Source: an uncultured Sutterella sp. (GTDB lineage Bacteria > Pseudomonadota > Gammaproteobacteria > Burkholderiales > Burkholderiaceae_F). Taken from it: a DNA stretch of 64,000 nucleotides. The notes under the pieces were generated by a model. It ran no database searches. It was not told where the DNA came from and worked only from the letters and a program-made list of their open reading frames with translations. Position numbers and translations under genes: made by a program. The stretch is from the NCBI GenBank assembly GCA_949287305.1, contig CASEFX010000034.1, forward strand, positions 186,001 to 250,000, in the 5' to 3' direction. Positions 8,109 through 17,567 of the stretch are shown piece after piece. The first letter of the stretch is position 1, and every line of letters begins with the position of its first letter.

Positions 8109-9539
8109 GTGATTTTTGTTAAGCGTCGCATGATCCGCGCCTTGTCGGCGCTTGCGGCGGCGGGTGTTCTGACGGGATGCGCCGTACAGTCGGAGAACTG
8201 GTTGGCGCTCTCGGAACCCTTGACGCCGGCGAACTGGAGTCATCCCGCGCTCTCGGGATCCGAGACGTTCGAAACCGAGGCGTTTTGGTCGGCCTGGAAC
8301 GATCCCGTGCTCGACGCGCTCGTTCGCCGGGCGGTCGAAAACAATACGGACGTTCTCTCGGCTCTCGCCAATCTGAGGGCCGCCCGCGCGCAGGTGACGA
8401 GCGCCACGTCCGCGCTCTTTCCGACCTTCACGGGAGATGGCAACGGACGCACCACGCGCACGTCGGGCAATCAAACCGAATCCTGGCAGGTGACTCTGGC
8501 GGGCGATTGGACGATCAATCTGGCGGGACGCGAGTACCGCCTGAATTCGTCGGCCGAGTGGAGTGCGCTCGCCTCCTGGCTCACGGTCAAGGACGTCGAG
8601 GCGGCCGTGGCCGCTGAAACCGCGCAGGCCTACGTCAATCTGCGCTCCGCCCAGATCAACCGCCGCATCGTCGAGGACAGCATCCGAAACTACCGCGAAA
8701 ACGAACAGCTCGCCCGCTGGCAGGTGGCCGCGGGGCTCGCCACGGCAAGCGACGCCGAAGACGCCATTTCGCAGCTGCGAAGCGCCGAGGCGCGTCTGCC
8801 GGAAATCGACCGCGGCATTCAGGAGTACAAGAACGCCCTGGCGCGCCTGACGGTGCAGTCGCCCGAAGCCCTGCCCGAGTCGCTCTCCGACGCGGGGGCC
8901 GAGCTTCCGACGGTGCCCGAGGGGCTTGCCGTGCGGTTGCCTGCCGACACGCTGCGGCAGCGCCCCGACGTGCGCGGCGCGGAAATGCAACTGCGAAGCG
9001 CCGCCGAAGCGGTCGACGCGGCCGAAGCCGCCTTCTTCCCGAGCCTTTCGCTTTCGGGATCGCTCGGCACGCAGGCGGCGACGATCGGCATGCTCGGCGC
9101 TTCGGGCACGGGCATCGCGACCCTCGTCGGAGGACTCAGCATGCCGCTTCTCAACTGGGGCGGTCTCGTGGCGCAGGAAGAGTCGGCTCGCGCGACGCTG
9201 GATTCCGCAAAGGCCAACTATCTCGCCGTCGTGACGGGCGCGCTCGAGGAAACGGACAACGCCCTGACGGGCATCCGTTCTTCGGAAGAACGCGTGCGGC
9301 GTCTCTCCGAGGCGGTCGAGCACGCGGAAGTGTCGAATCAGCTCGCGCGTCTCGAGTACGAATCGGGAATCGGCGACTATCTGACCCTTCTCTCCTCCGA
9401 GCGCACGCTCCTCACGGCCCGTGAGACGGCGCTGGCAAACGATACGAATCGGGTCAATTACTACATCATGCTCTATCGGGCTCTGGGGGGCGGCTGGACG
9501 CCCGAAGGCGGTCCCGAAGCACAGAGCGACAAGGAATGA
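8109..9539 (+). CDS. Outer-membrane efflux lipoprotein (NodT/OprM family)
   Basis: This 476-aa TolC-type channel is lipid-anchored. Signal peptide and lipobox LTGC put the modified cysteine at residue 24, and the +2 residue is Ala, as for outer-membrane sorting. Two outer-membrane efflux repeats follow, with the conserved LRQRPDVRGAE segment around 280. GTG 8109 is preferred over ATG 8130 because AAAGGAG sits 5 nt upstream of it. It is the first gene of an operon with the adaptor, ATPase and permease genes, forming a complete trans-envelope pump. Substrates are unknown. Confidence 0.93.
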   Translation: MIFVKRRMIRALSALAAAGVLTGCAVQSENWLALSEPLTPANWSHPALSGSETFETEAFWSAWNDPVLDALVRRAVENNTDVLSALANLRAARAQVTSATSALFPTFTGDGNGRTTRTSGNQTESWQVTLAGDWTINLAGREYRLNSSAEWSALASWLTVKDVEAAVAAETAQAYVNLRSAQINRRIVEDSIRNYRENEQLARWQVAAGLATASDAEDAISQLRSAEARLPEIDRGIQEYKNALARLTVQSPEALPESLSDAGAELPTVPEGLAVRLPADTLRQRPDVRGAEMQLRSAAEAVDAAEAAFFPSLSLSGSLGTQAATIGMLGASGTGIATLVGGLSMPLLNWGGLVAQEESARATLDSAKANYLAVVTGALEETDNALTGIRSSEERVRRLSEAVEHAEVSNQLARLEYESGIGDYLTLLSSERTLLTARETALANDTNRVNYYIMLYRALGGGWTPEGGPEAQSDKE

Positions 9540-9541
9540 CG

Positions 9542-10822
9542 ATGGCGGAAAAGAATGCAAAAAAGGAAGCCGTGAAGAAGCTCGGTCTCGATGCGGCGAT
9601 CGTACCCTGGTACAAGCGCGTCCTCTATTGGGGGGCGGGCCTTGCGGTGGTCGGCGCCGTGGGCTACTTCGGCTGGCAGGCCACGCAGAAGACGGAGGTC
9701 GTCACCTTCATAACGGAGGACGCCCGCATGGGCGACATTACGGTCACCGTGACGGCGGACGGCACGCTCAAGCCCCTTCGCACGGTCTCGCTCGGTTCGG
9801 AACTCTCCGGCATCGTGCGCAAGGTGAACGTCGACGTGAACGACGTGATCCGAAACGGTCAGACGCTGATCGAACTCGACCGGGCCAATCTACTCGCCCG
9901 CGTCGCAAGCGGCGAAGCGGGTCTGCAGTCGGCCAAGGCGTCGCTCGCCCAGGCCGAGGCGCAGCTCAACGAAGCCCAGGTCCGCTACGACCGTCAGCTT
10001 GAACTCCACCGCCTCTCGGGCGGACGCATGCCCGCGAAGACGGACCTCGAAACGCAGAAGGCGACGGTGCTCACCGCCAAGGCGACGGTGGAAGTCGCCC
10101 GCGCGAGCATCGCCGACGCCGAGGCGACGCTCTCCACCGCCAAGACCGACCTCTCGAAGGCCGAAATCAAGTCGCCGATCGACGGCGTCGTGCTGGCGCG
10201 CACGGTCGAGCCGGGCTACGCCGTGGCGGCGAGTCTGCAGGCCGTGGAACTCCTGACGCTTGCGACCGACCTTCGCACGCTCGAGCTGCAGGTCGACGTC
10301 GACGAAGCCGACATCGGCGTGGTGGCGGCCGGCCAAGACGCCTACTTCACGGTGAGCGCCTATCCGAACCGTCGTTTCGCGGCGACCCTCAAGAAGGTCG
10401 CCTTCGGCGCGACCACCACGGAAAACGTCGTGACCTACACGACCTACCTCAACGTGGACAATTCGGACCTGCTGCTTCGCCCGGGCATGACGGCTTCCGC
10501 CACGATCCTCACCGCGCAGAAGGACGACGTGCTCCTGGTGCCGAATTCGGCCCTTCGCTTCAAGCCGCGCACGACGGAAAAGAAGGGCGGGAGCGCCGTG
10601 ATGATGGGGCCGCCCCACCGCATGGGCTCGAGCAAGACCGTGCGCGACGAAGTGCAGCACGGCGAGCGCGAACGCACCCTCTATGTCCTTCGCGACGGCA
10701 AGCCCGTGGAAGCCAAGGTCGTCACAGGCCTCACCGACGGCACGAGAACGGAAATCGTGTCGGGCGAAATCCGGGAAGGTGACAAGATCGTCGTCGATCA
10801 GCGCCGCTCGGGAGAAGCTTGA
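9542..10822 (+). CDS. macA: MacA-like periplasmic adaptor (membrane fusion protein)
   Basis: This 426-aa HlyD-family adaptor joins an inner-membrane ABC permease to the outer-membrane channel. One N-terminal TM (about 27-46) is followed by a lipoyl half, an Ala/Glu-rich alpha-hairpin (about 115-215) and a beta-barrel, with the lipoyl second half at IKSPIDGVVLARTVEPG. An ATG at 9536 overlaps the previous stop but would put AAGGA directly against the start. ATG 9542 gives 6 nt spacing and is chosen. The C-terminal region carries a His/Met-containing insert (GPPHRMGSSK) not typical of E. coli MacA. The symbol is by family and context. Confidence 0.88.
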   Translation: MAEKNAKKEAVKKLGLDAAIVPWYKRVLYWGAGLAVVGAVGYFGWQATQKTEVVTFITEDARMGDITVTVTADGTLKPLRTVSLGSELSGIVRKVNVDVNDVIRNGQTLIELDRANLLARVASGEAGLQSAKASLAQAEAQLNEAQVRYDRQLELHRLSGGRMPAKTDLETQKATVLTAKATVEVARASIADAEATLSTAKTDLSKAEIKSPIDGVVLARTVEPGYAVAASLQAVELLTLATDLRTLELQVDVDEADIGVVAAGQDAYFTVSAYPNRRFAATLKKVAFGATTTENVVTYTTYLNVDNSDLLLRPGMTASATILTAQKDDVLLVPNSALRFKPRTTEKKGGSAVMMGPPHRMGSSKTVRDEVQHGERERTLYVLRDGKPVEAKVVTGLTDGTRTEIVSGEIREGDKIVVDQRRSGEA

Positions 10823-10832
10823 CGGAGTGGGT

Positions 10833-11546
10833 ATGAATAATGTCGACATAAAGGCGCCCTTGGTTGAGTTTCGCAACATCCACAAGCGCTACGGCGTGGG
10901 AGCTGCGGCTTTCGAAGCGCTGAAGGGCGTGAACTTCCGCATCGACGAGGGCGAATTCGTGGCGATCATGGGGCCTTCGGGCTCGGGAAAGTCCACGACG
11001 ATGAACATCATCGGGGCGCTCGACCGTCCGACGGCCGGGGAGTACCTCTTTGACGGCGTTCACGTGGAGGGGCTCTCGCGCGATCAGCTCGCCATGCTGC
11101 GCCGCTATCACCTCGGCTTCGTCTTTCAGGGCTTCAATCTGCTCGCCCGCACGACGGCGCTCGAAAACGTCGAACTGCCGCTTCTCTACCGCGGTCTTCC
11201 CCGAGCCGAACGGCACGAAAAGGCCATGGAGGCGCTCGAGCGCGTGGGACTGGCCGACTGGTCGCGTCACACGCCTTCCGAACTCTCGGGCGGGCAGCAG
11301 CAGCGCGTCGCCATCGCGCGCGCCCTCGTGACGCATCCCCGTCTTCTCCTCGCGGACGAACCGACGGGGAGTCTGGACAGTGCGCGAAGCGTGGAAATCA
11401 TGGAGCTCCTCACGGAATTGAATCGCGAGGACGGCATCACGATCGCGCTTGTGACGCACGAACCGGATATGGCGAAGTTCGCAAGACGTCATCTGCTTTT
11501 TCGCGACGGTGAACTCATTTCGGACACCGTGGGAGGGCTACCATGA
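10833..11546 (+). CDS. MacB-like ABC transporter ATPase
   Basis: This 237-aa cytosolic ATPase has Walker A GPSGSGKST (47-55), a Q-loop in FVFQGFN, signature LSGGQQQR, Walker B LLLADEPTG and the H-loop in VTHEPD. It belongs to the LolD/MacB-N group. In E. coli MacB this domain is fused to the permease; here it is a separate gene. Its stop overlaps the permease start (ATGA, 11543-11546), which suggests translational coupling. The frame is open upstream into the adaptor gene, but the family start is ATG 10833. Confidence 0.93.
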   Translation: MNNVDIKAPLVEFRNIHKRYGVGAAAFEALKGVNFRIDEGEFVAIMGPSGSGKSTTMNIIGALDRPTAGEYLFDGVHVEGLSRDQLAMLRRYHLGFVFQGFNLLARTTALENVELPLLYRGLPRAERHEKAMEALERVGLADWSRHTPSELSGGQQQRVAIARALVTHPRLLLADEPTGSLDSARSVEIMELLTELNREDGITIALVTHEPDMAKFARRHLLFRDGELISDTVGGLP

Positions 11547-12751
11547 TCGGAAACGCCTTTTTGCTTGCCATTCGCCAGATCGCGCGCAATCCGATGCGCA
11601 GTCTCCTGACGGTGCTCGGCGTCGTGATCGGCGTCGCGGCGGTCGTCACGATGGTGACGGTCGGCAACGGCGCGAGCAGCGCGATCCGCGAACAGATCGA
11701 ATCCTTCGGGAACAATCAGCTGATGCTGCGCCCGGGCATGCGCCTCGGCCCCGGCCAGGCGGTGGGCGCTCCCGACTTCAAGCTCGCCGACGTGCGTGCG
11801 CTCGCCACGCAGATCGCCGGGATCGAGGGCGTGGCGCCGCAGACCTCGCGAACCGTCACGGTGGTCGGGAACGGCCGGAACTGGTCGACGAGCATCATCG
11901 GCACGACGAACGCCTACTTCGACATCGACAACCGCACGCTGGCGGAAGGCCGGTATTTCGAAGACGGGGAAATTCAGTCGGGCGCGGCCGTGTGCGTGAT
12001 CGGCGAAACGATTCGACGGGAACTCTTCGGGGAAAACAGTTCTGTGATCGGCGCGAGCATCCGCACCGGGGGCTTTTCCTGCCGCGTGATCGGTCTTCTT
12101 GCCGCCAAGGGAAGCGCCGCCATGGGGGGCGACCAGGACGACCTCCTTGTGATGCCGCTACAGACCGTGCAGCGCCGTCTTCTCGGCAAGCCCCGCGTGG
12201 GCTCCCTTCTTCTGCGCATGAACGCGGACTCGGACCGCGAACGCATCAAGGAGGCCGTGCGGGACCTCATGCGCGAGCGGCGTTCGCTCTCGGCCGAGGA
12301 CGACGACAACTTCCAGTTGCTCGACACGGCTGAAATCGCCGAAAAGGTCGCTTCGACGACGAACATCATGACGACGCTTCTCGCCGCCGTGGCGGCGGTG
12401 AGCCTCCTCGTGGGCGGCATCGGGATCATGAACATCATGCTCGTCTCCGTCACCGAGAGAACGCGTGAGATCGGGATTCGCCTCGCCATCGGCGCGCTCG
12501 AACGCGAGGTGCTCATGCAGTTTCTGATCGAGTCGCTCATGCTCGGCGTGCTCGGGGGCGTGCTGGGGCTTCTTCTCGCCTTCGGCGCGTCGAAGGGCCT
12601 CGCCTACGTGATGGAGGTTCCCTTCCTCTTCAGTCCGGGGATCAATCTGCTCGCCTTCGGGGTCTCCGCCCTGACGGGCGTGATCTTCGGGTTCTTCCCC
12701 GCGCGAAGGGCCGCAAAGCTCGATCCCATCGACGCCGTGCGGCATGAATGA
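11543..12751 (+). CDS. MacB-like ABC permease (FtsX domain)
   Basis: This 402-aa inner-membrane permease has the MacB topology: one N-terminal TM (about 20-44), a large periplasmic MacB_PCD domain and three C-terminal TMs within an FtsX domain (VGGIGIMNIMLVSVTERTRE). The C terminus LDPIDAVRHE is typical of the family. It works as a mechanotransmitter with the ATPase encoded upstream and the MacA-like adaptor, moving substrates such as macrolides, peptides or lipoproteins from the periplasm through the NodT-type channel. Confidence 0.93.
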   Translation: MIGNAFLLAIRQIARNPMRSLLTVLGVVIGVAAVVTMVTVGNGASSAIREQIESFGNNQLMLRPGMRLGPGQAVGAPDFKLADVRALATQIAGIEGVAPQTSRTVTVVGNGRNWSTSIIGTTNAYFDIDNRTLAEGRYFEDGEIQSGAAVCVIGETIRRELFGENSSVIGASIRTGGFSCRVIGLLAAKGSAAMGGDQDDLLVMPLQTVQRRLLGKPRVGSLLLRMNADSDRERIKEAVRDLMRERRSLSAEDDDNFQLLDTAEIAEKVASTTNIMTTLLAAVAAVSLLVGGIGIMNIMLVSVTERTREIGIRLAIGALEREVLMQFLIESLMLGVLGGVLGLLLAFGASKGLAYVMEVPFLFSPGINLLAFGVSALTGVIFGFFPARRAAKLDPIDAVRHE

Positions 12752-12754
12752 CGA

Positions 12755-12786
12755 AAAAGGCCGGCGCCCTCGGGCGTCGGCCTTTT
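12755..12786. terminator. Bidirectional intrinsic terminator between the macB-like permease gene and ssb
   Basis: A 15-bp hairpin is flanked by A4 on one side and T4 on the other, with one G-T pair (AAAAGGCCGGCGCCC paired to GGGCGTCGGCCTTTT). It can serve the efflux operon on plus and ssb on minus. Confidence 0.85.
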
Positions 12787-12810
12787 CATCAGAAATCGGA
12801 TCGCTTTCGA

Positions 12811-13290
12811 TCAGAACGGAACGTCGTCCTCGTCGAGCGGGTCGTTCGGCACGGCGCTCGGCTTCGGAGCGGGCGCGGCGGCCGGACGGGCGGCCGGAGC
12901 GGGACGGGGAGCGCTTTCGAAACCGTCGCTCGAAGCGGCGGCGCCGGCGTTTTCATAGTCGCTGCGGCGGCCGAGCATCTGGAAGTTTTCGCCGATGATT
13001 TCCGTCGTGTAGTGGTCGCGCCCTTCCTGGTCGGTCCACTTGCGAGTGCGCAGACGGCCTTCGACGTAGATCTGACGGCCCTTGCGCAGATAGTCGCGGG
13101 CGACTTCAGCCTGACGGCCGAAGAAGACGACGCGGTGCCATTCGGTTTCTTCCGTGGTCTGACCGTCGGGCGTGCGGTAGCGGCGCGTCGTGGCGAGCGC
13201 GAGATTGGCGACCGCGGTGTTGCGGTCGGTGGTGAAGCGAATTTCGGGATCACGACCGAGATTGCCGATGAGAATGACTTTGTTGACCAT
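12811..13290 (-). CDS. ssb: Single-stranded DNA-binding protein
   Basis: This 159-aa SSB has an N-terminal OB fold (1-108, [16 protein letters not shown] and the EWHRVVFFG strand), a Gly/Ala/Pro-rich linker and the acidic interaction tip DEDDVPF. It coats ssDNA as a tetramer and recruits repair partners through that tip. The gene lies downstream of the MFS gene on the minus strand and divergent to uvrA beyond it, the usual betaproteobacterial uvrA-MFS-ssb arrangement. Only a weak GGGTTGA precedes the ATG. Confidence 0.97.
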   Translation of the reverse strand: MVNKVILIGNLGRDPEIRFTTDRNTAVANLALATTRRYRTPDGQTTEETEWHRVVFFGRQAEVARDYLRKGRQIYVEGRLRTRKWTDQEGRDHYTTEIIGENFQMLGRRSDYENAGAAASSDGFESAPRPAPAARPAAAPAPKPSAVPNDPLDEDDVPF

Positions 13291-13479
13291 AATTCAACCC
13301 AAAATCAAAGTAACGTACCCAAATAAAACAAAGCCGAAGTCTCTCGAGCGGCGGAATGTCCTCGGACGGAGGGCATGCTCGGCGTGAGAGTCAGCCAACC
13401 TGTGCTCGGAAATCTTCCGAAGCGAGGTTCATTCTACAGAAGGAATGCGACAATTTGTAGCGCATCGACGCACACTTCG

Positions 13480-14709
13480 TCACTGCGTCGCGTCGGTGCT
13501 CTTTTTGCGGCCGGGCTCCGACTGGCCCCGGGCGATGAAGTACCAGAGGATCATGAGCAAAGCGGCTGCGACAAAGACGGTTTCGGCGCAGAAGTGTTTC
13601 GCGAGCCAGCCGCCCACGGCGCCGCCCGCGAAAAGTCCGATGTTCTGCGTGGTGTTATAGATGCCCAGCGCAAGCCCCTTGCTTTCGCGGGGCGAGAAGC
13701 GCGAGATGAGGCCGGGGAGCGTCGCCTCGAGCACGTTGAAGCACGTGAAGAAGAGCGCGAGAAGGAACGCGATCTCCCAGATGGAGTGCATCAGATAGGT
13801 GAAGAGCCCGAAGGTGACGGTCATGAGGATGATCGCCCGCCGAACGAGGGTCGTGACGTTTTGCGTGCGCTCGGCCCAGCGGATGGGCGCCACCATCAGC
13901 GCAAAGCCGAAGAGGACCGCGGGAAGGTAGACGTACCAGTGGTGCAGAACGGGGAGATCCATCGACTCGAGCCGTCCCGGCACGACGACGAAGATCGCCG
14001 TGAGCACAGCGTGCAGCGAGAAAATCCCGAAATTGAGCCGCAGAAGTTCTGGATCGAAGGCGACGTCCTGCCAGCGGCTCGCGTGTTTCTCGGCGCTTGC
14101 GGCGGCGGGCGCGGGCGGATTGGGGACGACGTAGAGGATCACGGGAAGGGCCGAAAGGGCGAGAAGGCCCGTGATGACGAAGAGTCCCGGCACGCCGAAG
14201 AGCTCGTTCAGGGGCGGCGCGATGACGAGGGAGAGCGCGAAGGTGAGGCCGATCGAGGCGCCTACCATCGCCATGGCCTTCGTGATGACGCGCTCGCGCA
14301 CGCTGTCGGAAATCATCGCCGTGACGGCGGCCGAAATGGCGCCCGCCCCCTGCAGGGCGCGCCCGAGCATGACGAGGCCGATCTGATCGGCGACGGCCGC
14401 GAGAAAACTCCCCGCGGCGAAGATGAGAAGCCCAACGACGATCACGGGCTTGCGGCCCCAACGGTCGCTTGCGACGCCGAAGGGAATTTGCAGAAGACCC
14501 TGCGTCAGACCGTAAATGCCGAGCGTGAGCCCCACGAGAAACTCGTCGTCGCCCCCGGGGATCTTGTGAGCGTAAACCGCGAAGACGGGTAAGATTAGGA
14601 AGAGCCCGAGCATGCGAAGCGCAAAAATCCCGGCGAGGGAGGCGCTCGCTTTGATTTCCGTACGGGTCATTTTGCCCGGCTGCACGTCGATTTCCTGTTC
14701 CTGGCTCAT
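13480..14709 (-). CDS. MFS transporter, YajR-like without the YAM domain
   Basis: This 409-aa inner-membrane transporter has about 12 predicted TMs. It carries motif A (DRWGRKP) between TM2 and TM3 and the stretch LGRALQGAGAISAAV, both close to E. coli YajR. It ends after TM12 (IARGQSEPGRKKS) and lacks YajR's C-terminal YAM domain. The substrate is unknown; YajR-type proteins are proposed proton-driven drug or solute exporters. ATG 14709 is chosen because the family N terminus is short; an upstream TTG extension has no support. It is divergent from uvrA across 74 bp. Confidence 0.88.
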   Translation of the reverse strand: MSQEQEIDVQPGKMTRTEIKASASLAGIFALRMLGLFLILPVFAVYAHKIPGGDDEFLVGLTLGIYGLTQGLLQIPFGVASDRWGRKPVIVVGLLIFAAGSFLAAVADQIGLVMLGRALQGAGAISAAVTAMISDSVRERVITKAMAMVGASIGLTFALSLVIAPPLNELFGVPGLFVITGLLALSALPVILYVVPNPPAPAAASAEKHASRWQDVAFDPELLRLNFGIFSLHAVLTAIFVVVPGRLESMDLPVLHHWYVYLPAVLFGFALMVAPIRWAERTQNVTTLVRRAIILMTVTFGLFTYLMHSIWEIAFLLALFFTCFNVLEATLPGLISRFSPRESKGLALGIYNTTQNIGLFAGGAVGGWLAKHFCAETVFVAAALLMILWYFIARGQSEPGRKKSTDATQ

Positions 14710-14783
14710 TTGCGGCTTCTGCTTGGGTTGGAAAGATGCAAAGTCTAGCGGAGCCGCCAAGTCCTTTTCCTTAAGGAACCGAG

Positions 14784-17567
14784 ATGCCGAATCCCAAAGT
14801 CATCCGCGTGCGCGGCGCGCGCACGCACAATCTGAAGAACGTCTCGGTGGAGATCCCGCTCAACGCCGTGACGGTCGTCACCGGCGTGTCGGGGTCGGGA
14901 AAGAGTTCGCTTGCCTTCGACACGCTCTACGCCGAAGCGCAGAGACGATATGTGGAAAGCCTTTCGATTCGGGCGCGGCAGGCGATGGACCTTCTGCCGA
15001 GGGCGGATGTGGAGGCGATCGAAAACCTCCCCGCCGCCGTCGCGATCGAGCAGAAGACCTTGGTGAGAAATCCCCGCTCCACCGTCGGGACGATCACGGA
15101 ACTCTCCGACGCGCTGCGCCTTCTTTTCGCCCGGACGGGACAGCCCTTCTGTCCCGAACACGGCGAGCCCCTCTCCGCACAGACCGTGGCGGAGATGGTC
15201 GAACGAACGCTCGAGCGCTCGGGCGAAGCGCGGATTCTCATCACCGCACCGCTGGCGAAATCGGACGAACCGACGGTCCGCCGACTCGCCCCCTGGAGCG
15301 CCAAGGGCTACACGCGCTTCGTCGCGGAGGGCGTCGCGCACGAAATGGAGGAAGCGGCCGATTTTCCGGAACGCATCGCGTCGCTTGAACTCGTCGTCGA
15401 CCGTCTGCGCGTGCGCGAAGAGCAGCGCGAACGCCTCGCCGAGAGCTTCGAGTCGGCCGCCAAAATCGGAAACGGCCGCGTTCTCGTGCGGGAGATGGAT
15501 TCGTCGACCCTCTACGGCTTTTCGACGAACTATGCCTGTCCCATCTGCGACTACCGCTCCCCGCTTCTGGAGCCGAAACTTTTCTCGCCGAACCATCCTT
15601 CGGGGTGCTGCCCCGAGTGCGGCGGCACGGGAGAGGCGTCGGCCTTTGCGCTCGAGACGCTGGTCGAGGACGAGGGAAAGTCGCTCGAAGCGGGGGCGCT
15701 TCGGGGATGGAACCCCTCTTCGGGGGCGCGGTGGGCCGCTCTCAAGGAAGCCTGCGGGCGTCTCGGCATCGACACGGGGCGTTCGTGGAAACTCTTGACC
15801 GAGGAAGAGCGCGACGCGCTCTGGTCGGGTCGGAAATCGGTGTACGACGGGATCCTCAGTGAACTCGAGACGGCCTGGCAGACCGGCGACGCCGCCCTGC
15901 AAAAGGGACTCTCGGACTACCGCCGGCTTCGGCCCTGTCGGACCTGCGGCGGCTCGGGCATCGGTCTTTACGGGCGAAGCGTCTGGATCGGAGAGGGATC
16001 GATGCGCAGAACGCTTCCCGACATTCTCTTCCTGCCGCTCTCGGATCTCGCCCGCTATTTCGACGACTTTTCGGTGCCGGGCGGCAAGGCCGTCGTGGCG
16101 GCGCCCCTTCTCGCGCTCATTCGCGAGCGTCTTCGTTTTCTCCTCCTGGTGGGCGTTCCCTACCTGACGCTCGGCCGCTCGGCCGACACGCTATCGGGAG
16201 GCGAAGCGCAGCGAATCCGACTCGCAGGCCAGCTCGGCTCGGGCCTTACGGGCGTGCTCTACGTATTGGACGAACCGAGCGTGGGACTTCATCCCCGGGA
16301 CAACGACCGCCTCATCCGGGCGATCCGCAATCTGCAGGAGCAGGGCAACACCGTCGTCATGGTCGAACACGACGAAACGGTGATGAAGACGGCCGACTGG
16401 CTCGTCGACATGGGGCCGGGCGCGGGCGAAACGGGCGGCGAACTCCTCGCTGCGGGCTGTCCCGAAGACGTGGCCCGAAATGAACGGTCGCTTACGGGCC
16501 GGTTTTTGTCGGGCCGCGCCGATTTCGGCGAGAAGCGCCCGAGGCGCAAGCCCGGTCGCGCCCTGCGCCTCGTCGGCGCGAAGGGACACAATCTGCACGG
16601 CGTCACGCTCACGATTCCCGAGGGCCTTTTCGTGGCCGTCACCGGAGTGTCGGGCGCGGGCAAATCGTCGCTCGTCAACGACACGCTGTGCCGGGCGCTC
16701 AGAAACCGCTGCATGGGCGCCCGCGAGGAAGTCCTCCCCTTTGAACGGCTCGAAAACGCCGACCTCTTCGACAAGATTCTCACGGTCGACGCTTCGCCCG
16801 TCGGCCGTACGCCGCGCTCGAACGTGGCGACCTTTGCGGGCCTCTACGGCCCGATTCGGGAGGTGTTCGCCTCGATGCTTACGGCCAAGGAGCGCGGTTA
16901 CGACGCCAACCGATTCAGCTTCAACGTCAAGGGCGGACGCTGCGAAGCCTGCTCGGGCGACGGCGTCGTTCGGGTCGCCATGCAGTTTTTGCCCGACGTC
17001 TACGTTCCCTGCGACGTTTGTCACGGAGAGCGCTTCAACCGCGAAACGCTCGAAGTCCGCTACAAGGGACTCAACATCAGCGAAGTGCTCTCGCTCACGG
17101 TGGAGGAGGCTTCGGAAGTCTTCGCCAACCACCCCGCGCTCAAGCGTCGGCTCGCCTTGCTCGAGGAAGTGGGACTCGGCTACATCCGTCTCGGACAGAG
17201 CGCGCCGAGCCTCTCGGGAGGCGAATCGCAGCGTCTGAAGCTTGCGACGGAACTCGCGAGGCCGAGTACGGGAAGAACGCTCTTCGTTCTCGACGAACCG
17301 ACGGTGGGTCTGCACCCGGCCGACGTGGCGAAGCTTTTGCAGACGCTCGACCGTCTGGTCGAGGCGGGCAACACCGTGCTCGTCGTGGAACACGATCCGC
17401 GCGTCATCGCCTTTGCCGACCGAGTGGTGGAACTCGGCCCCGAAGGCGGCGCCGCGGGCGGTCGGATCGTGGCCGAAGGGACGCCCGAAGAAGTGGCCGC
17501 GGGCGATACGCCCACGGCGCCTTATCTGCGTGAAATTTTGGAGGAAAACAAAGAATGCGGTGCCTGA
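14784..17567 (+). CDS. uvrA: UvrABC excinuclease subunit A
   Basis: This 927-aa nucleotide-excision-repair damage sensor (E. coli has 940) has two ABC ATPase halves: Walker A GVSGSGKSS (34-42) and GVSGAGKSS in the second half, with signatures LSGGEAQR and LSGGESQR. Zinc modules include CPICDYR...CPEC and CEACSGDG...CDVC. The UvrB-binding region (about 118-240) is present, so this is the UvrA1 type. The segment after VESLS (IRARQAMDLLPRADVEAIE) diverges from E. coli. AAGGAACCGAG precedes the ATG and no SOS box is visible. The last 13 bases overlap the next gene. Confidence 0.97.
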   Translation: MPNPKVIRVRGARTHNLKNVSVEIPLNAVTVVTGVSGSGKSSLAFDTLYAEAQRRYVESLSIRARQAMDLLPRADVEAIENLPAAVAIEQKTLVRNPRSTVGTITELSDALRLLFARTGQPFCPEHGEPLSAQTVAEMVERTLERSGEARILITAPLAKSDEPTVRRLAPWSAKGYTRFVAEGVAHEMEEAADFPERIASLELVVDRLRVREEQRERLAESFESAAKIGNGRVLVREMDSSTLYGFSTNYACPICDYRSPLLEPKLFSPNHPSGCCPECGGTGEASAFALETLVEDEGKSLEAGALRGWNPSSGARWAALKEACGRLGIDTGRSWKLLTEEERDALWSGRKSVYDGILSELETAWQTGDAALQKGLSDYRRLRPCRTCGGSGIGLYGRSVWIGEGSMRRTLPDILFLPLSDLARYFDDFSVPGGKAVVAAPLLALIRERLRFLLLVGVPYLTLGRSADTLSGGEAQRIRLAGQLGSGLTGVLYVLDEPSVGLHPRDNDRLIRAIRNLQEQGNTVVMVEHDETVMKTADWLVDMGPGAGETGGELLAAGCPEDVARNERSLTGRFLSGRADFGEKRPRRKPGRALRLVGAKGHNLHGVTLTIPEGLFVAVTGVSGAGKSSLVNDTLCRALRNRCMGAREEVLPFERLENADLFDKILTVDASPVGRTPRSNVATFAGLYGPIREVFASMLTAKERGYDANRFSFNVKGGRCEACSGDGVVRVAMQFLPDVYVPCDVCHGERFNRETLEVRYKGLNISEVLSLTVEEASEVFANHPALKRRLALLEEVGLGYIRLGQSAPSLSGGESQRLKLATELARPSTGRTLFVLDEPTVGLHPADVAKLLQTLDRLVEAGNTVLVVEHDPRVIAFADRVVELGPEGGAAGGRIVAEGTPEEVAAGDTPTAPYLREILEENKECGA

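Noticed and set aside
14710..14783. SOS (LexA) box in front of uvrA
   Set aside because: No CTG-N10-CAG-type palindrome in the 74-bp gap. Only TTCCTTAAGGAA (14767-14778), which overlaps the ribosome-binding site, is seen.
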